Positions 60,701 to 64,000 of a DNA stretch of 64,000 nucleotides are shown here, piece by piece. The stretch is from Nannochloropsis salina CCMP1776. Its lineage: Eukaryota > Sar > Eustigmatophyceae > Eustigmatales > Monodopsidaceae. The DNA lies in contig SDOX01000006.1 of NCBI GenBank assembly GCA_004565275.1, forward strand, positions 496,001 to 560,000. Reading direction: 5' to 3'. The translations under genes and the position numbers were made by a program. Under the pieces are notes generated by a model. That model made no database searches. It was not told where the DNA came from and worked only from the letters and a program-made list of their open reading frames with translations. Within the stretch, counting starts at the first letter, position 1, and every line of letters starts with the position of its first letter.

Positions 60701-61719
60701 TCAGTTCACCCACCACGGATCTCCACCAGCTGCTTCTTCCGAATCATCTTTGTACAAAACTCGCTCTAGATACAGTCCCTGCGCCGGTGCCATTGGAGGG
60801 GCTACGCCCCTGTCTCTGGCTCGCAGGATGTCCAGAATCGCCGACGGGGGGAGGCGACCGAGGCCTACCGCATGCAGTGCCCCCGTGATGTTTCTCACCA
60901 TGTGGTAGAGGAAGGATTGAGCCCGCACGCAGACATGGACTATATCCCCACATGTTGCGTGAGGGTGGAATGGGTCGGGGCTGGCGTGGACAACATCGAT
61001 GCTGCGTATAATTTTGACAGGGCTTTGGGCCTGGCAGTCTTTGCCCCGGAAACTCGTGAAGTCCATATGCTCTCCAACAAGCGCCTGGGCGGCCGCGTGC
61101 ATGGCAGCTACATCCAAGCGCCGCTCTGTCACATTCAAGCCCAAGCACCACGCCCGCTTTGCTTCAAACACGCTTCGGCCTGACAGGAGCCTGTAGATGT
61201 ACCTCCGTTCGAGGGCCCCGTATCGAGCGTGGAACGCCTCCGCACCCTCCCGTGCTACTACGCGACAGTTTAGGACCTGGATTTCGCTGCCCTGCAGTAA
61301 ATGGTTAAGCGCTCGACGAACTGTTTCGGGCGTGTGTGGTTCTCGAACGTCGCCTACCTGCCGCGCGCGTCGAATGAGATCGAGGTGCAAAACGTTGTGA
61401 AGGGCGTGCACTCCTGCCACGTGAACAGTCAAGGATAATTTGCGGCCCATGAGCGGTGAGCGAGAAACAACGCAAGACGTAAGAAGAAGAAGAAGATGCG
61501 AGGTTGTTGTGGCCATGTTTTGTGCAATGTGCGCTCTCACCACGTACCGGAGTCGGTGCGAGAGGATATCTGACAAACGCCGCAATTATCCTTCCCCACA
61601 AAGGAATGAATTGCTGACTCCAACACGTCTTGCACGGCGGGTTTGAGGGAGTCGGCACCTTTTTGCCAGCCGCTGTAAGGTGTTCCATTGTACTGTATGG
61701 CCAGGCGATACCGCTGCAT
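60701..61719 (-). CDS. truA-like: TruA-type tRNA pseudouridine synthase
   Basis: Two exons, 61719-61548 and 61413-60701, with a 134-nt GT-AG intron; 294 residues. The catalytic motif is split by the intron and restored by splicing: SSRTDSG|VHALHNVLHL with nucleophile D56. Other TruA signatures: LAIQYNGTPYSGWQKG at the start, FHARYGALERRYIYRL, HMDFTSFRGKDCQAQSPVK and FLYHMVRNITGALHAVG with the conserved RN. The enzyme isomerises uridines at positions 38-40 of the tRNA anticodon arm. The length is close to bacterial TruA and there is no long N-terminal extension from the chosen start, so the compartment is open; a presequence exon upstream is possible. The gene is divergent from exportin-1. Confidence 0.93.
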
Positions 61720-62377
61720 GATTCACCAACAGATGATAGGGTTGTGTACGCAGGCCCTCCCTCCAAGGAGCGTCATTAGCGCCATCTTGCCTTCTCCAGG
61801 GCGGCATCTACGGCTGCCATCCTGGACAAATGTAAAAGTAGGCCCAGTTTAGCGTACATTTACCCTATTAAATGCTTCACGACAAGTTAAAGAAGATACG
61901 TGGCCATGGTCACGGGCGTGAGAAATTTGGGAGCCAGGAGGTAAATCGGGGGAGCGAGGGAGCCAGTCGAAGCTTCTTCAGCGACCCTCTTTCCTGCCAT
62001 GGTTGTTGCTTTTCCATCCGGACAGAGAGGCAGGATGGTACTTCTTGGAGCGCCACCAGGCGCGGTATGTTCCTTGTTCGCGGGTGAATTTGGGACACTT
62101 GCCTCGTTTGTGCTGACCGTCATCATGTACTCTGTTTTATACACCAGGCTTGGCGGCGGCCTTCTGTCCCTCAGCTGCTTGTGGGGGGCCAGCACGGGTA
62201 GAAATTTGCGAAGCGCCGCTGGAGGACCGGCACGCAACCAAAGTCCCACAGTATCACATTAATTTTTATAAGGTCGCATCTGGTGGGGGGGGTTCCACCT
62301 TGCTGGACGGCTTTTGGGACTCTCCATCTCCTTCGGTGAGTGAGCACAGTGCGAAACACTAGTCCTGGTCGACTGCT
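61720..62377. other. Divergent promoter region
   Basis: The 658 bp between the pseudouridine synthase start (minus) and the exportin-1 start (plus). It has frames of up to 120 codons on both strands, none with a recognised family. Confidence 0.4.
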
Positions 62378-64000
62378 ATGGAGCAAGCGCGGGCCAGTCT
62401 ACTGAACAATGATCAGCCTTTCGATGTGGCGCTTTTGGACAAGGTACGTGCGTATTCGATTGCGCCACATCTCTGTGGCTCATCCTTCTTTTCATCCGAC
62501 CACCCCTTCATGCTTTTTTGGGGGGTTATAATGAAATGTTTACTTTTGACACCGTGACTAATGCGACCGCGTCCTCCTTTCTTTTCCGCGCCATAAATAC
62601 GATCTGATGTTGTGCCATGCAGGTGGTTATTTGCTCGCAGAATCCATCGGATCCCAACCGAAATGCAGCACACCAGCTTATGATGGAGATGCAGCAGGAC
62701 GCAGCGATGTGGAAACGGGTGGACGCCGTCCTTGAGCGGTCTACAAACCAGGCGACACGTTTTTTTGGCCTTCAAATTTTAGAAGACACCATCAAAACCC
62801 GTTGGAAGATCTTGCCAGCGGAGGAGCGGGAAGGGATAAAGAACTACATTGTGGGCAAGGTGGTGGAGATAAGTAAGGACGATGCCAGCATGGCCGCCGA
62901 ACGCCTCTTTCTCAACAAACTAAACATGGCGCTTGTCCAGGTTTTGAAGCAGGAGTGGCCGCATAACTGGCCTTCCTTCATCGGCGACATTGTCCAGTTT
63001 TCCCAGACCTCGGAGGTTCTTTGTGAGAACAACGTGCGCATTCTCAAGCTTCTGAGCGAGGAGGTATTCGATTTCTCGAAGGATCAGATGACTACGGCCA
63101 AGATCAAGACATTGAAAGAAAGTTTGCAACATGAGTTTGCCAAAATTTTTGAGCTGTTAAGCTTCATTCTCTCCCGCTCCCAACGGCCTTCCCTCATCAA
63201 AGCGACACTGCAGACCCTTCAACGATTCTTGACCTGGATACCCCTCGGCTTCATCTTTGAGACTTCCCTCATTCAATCCTTGATAGACACATTCTTCATC
63301 GTGCCTGCCTTTCGCGTGGAAACCTTGGAGTGCCTGACGGAAATCGCCTCCCTCCAGGATTTGGACCCTCAGTACGAGCCCCTGTTTCAAAAGATGTACT
63401 TGGCCTTTTTGACGCAGCTCCAGACCATCATACCCCCGGACTCGGACCTGTCGGCGCCCTTCCACAATCAAAATGAAGTGGACTGCCTGTTCATTCAACG
63501 GCTGGCTCTCTTCTTCTGTAGCTTTTTCCGGCTCCACCTGCAGGTCTTGGAGGTCCCTGAGCATCAGAACGCCTTGCTGACGGGAATGGTCTATTTGGTG
63601 CGCATTTCCGAAGTCCCGGAGGAGGAAGTTTTCAAAATCTGTCTCGACTACTGGCACGTCCTCTCTCAAGACCTTTACATGGACGACGTGCTCTACCGTT
63701 CATCATCCGACGCCTTGGTCTATACGCGAGCTTTGAGCGCTGGCGTGGAGGCAAGAATCAAAAATGAGGGGTCACCCGCGTCGCCGCGAAAGCAATTTTA
63801 TATTCCACTCCTGTCCAGAGTTCGAGTCGTGATGATCTCGCGGATGGCTAAACCAGAGGAAGTATTGGTCGTGGAGGACGAGGCGGGGAACATCGTGCGC
63901 GAGCAAACCAAAGACACGGAAGTCATCGCCCAGTACAAGACCATGCGGGAGGCTTTGGTGTATCTGACACACCTCGACCAAGACGACACGGAAAGCATTA
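62378..64000 (+). CDS. XPO1: Exportin-1 (CRM1), 5' part, cut by window end
   Basis: Exons 62378-62443 and 62623 onward, with a 179-nt GT-AG intron. The first exon gives MEQARASLLNNDQPFDVALL. The sequence then follows CRM1 through the importin-beta N-terminal domain (RNAAHQLMMEMQQDAAMWKR, QATRFFGLQILEDTIKTRWK, LNKLNMALVQVLKQEWPHNW) and the exportin-1-like HEAT repeats (TLQTLQRFLTWIPLGFIFET, CLTEIASLQDLDPQYEPLFQ), up to about residue 480. CRM1 exports leucine-rich NES cargoes from the nucleus with RanGTP. The conserved NES-binding cleft lies further downstream, outside the window. The frame is still open at position 64000. Confidence 0.96.

Noticed and set aside
1-64000. tRNA, rRNA and CRISPR features
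   Set aside because: No convincing B-box plus cloverleaf, rRNA core or regular repeat-spacer array was found by reading. GGTTCGA-like strings fall in coding sequence or lack a partner stem. A tRNAscan or Rfam search would be decisive.

Overview
The window is nuclear DNA from a photosynthetic eukaryote, most likely a stramenopile alga with a secondary plastid; a eustigmatophyte of the Nannochloropsis/Microchloropsis type would fit. Direct signs are GT-AG introns of about 70-480 nt, eukaryotic core genes (TBP, CRM1, uS8, ERH, PRP38, centrin), and three N-termini with a signal peptide followed by a Phe at the predicted cleavage site (VAS|F, VPA|F, ASA|F), the bipartite 'ASAFAP' plastid presequence of red-derived secondary plastids. 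A Zn(II)2Cys6 regulator, common in fungi but also known in Nannochloropsis, agrees. The genus is inference.

Layout. 0.5-6.7 kb: centrin, mitochondrial ATP synthase gamma, an unknown membrane protein, pyruvate dehydrogenase E2. 7.3-13.2 kb: an extremely GC-rich RBM26/27-like RNA-binding protein whose frame is broken at homopolymers, a CHORD-like plastid zinc protein, and a PRP38B-like splicing factor carrying a Tudor-like segment. 14.3-15.9 kb: a GT92-type glycosyltransferase. 15.9-18.3 kb: gene-poor DNA with a diverged repeat pair and the second copy of a 353-bp dispersed repeat (first copy at 13.36 kb). 18.3-31.7 kb: one uninterrupted reading frame of 4,486 codons for a giant multidomain ATPase. 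31.9-38.2 kb: plastid RsmB-like rRNA methyltransferase, an organellar thioredoxin, ERH, ribosomal protein uS8. 39.6-47.4 kb: a membrane-anchored cholinesterase-like esterase, two unknown membrane or secreted proteins, and a lamin-like coiled-coil/lamin-tail protein. 47.8-53.3 kb: TBP, 3-ketoacyl-CoA reductase, a thioredoxin-UBA-PUB protein. 54.8-64 kb: Zn2Cys6 factor, plastid NiCoT/UreH-like transporter, TruA-type pseudouridine synthase, and the 5' part of exportin-1, cut by the window edge.

The genes do not form a pathway; this is ordinary mixed nuclear gene content, often in divergent pairs 0.4-0.7 kb apart. The main discovery candidate is the giant gene. It combines a nucleoredoxin-like domain without its redox cysteines, RanBP2-type zinc fingers, two UBA-like helical segments, a DUF3638-type ATPase core with a nearly full set of superfamily-2 helicase-like motifs, and C-terminal EF-hands. 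The lamin-like protein is second. No virus-like element, CRISPR array, rRNA or tRNA gene was recognised.
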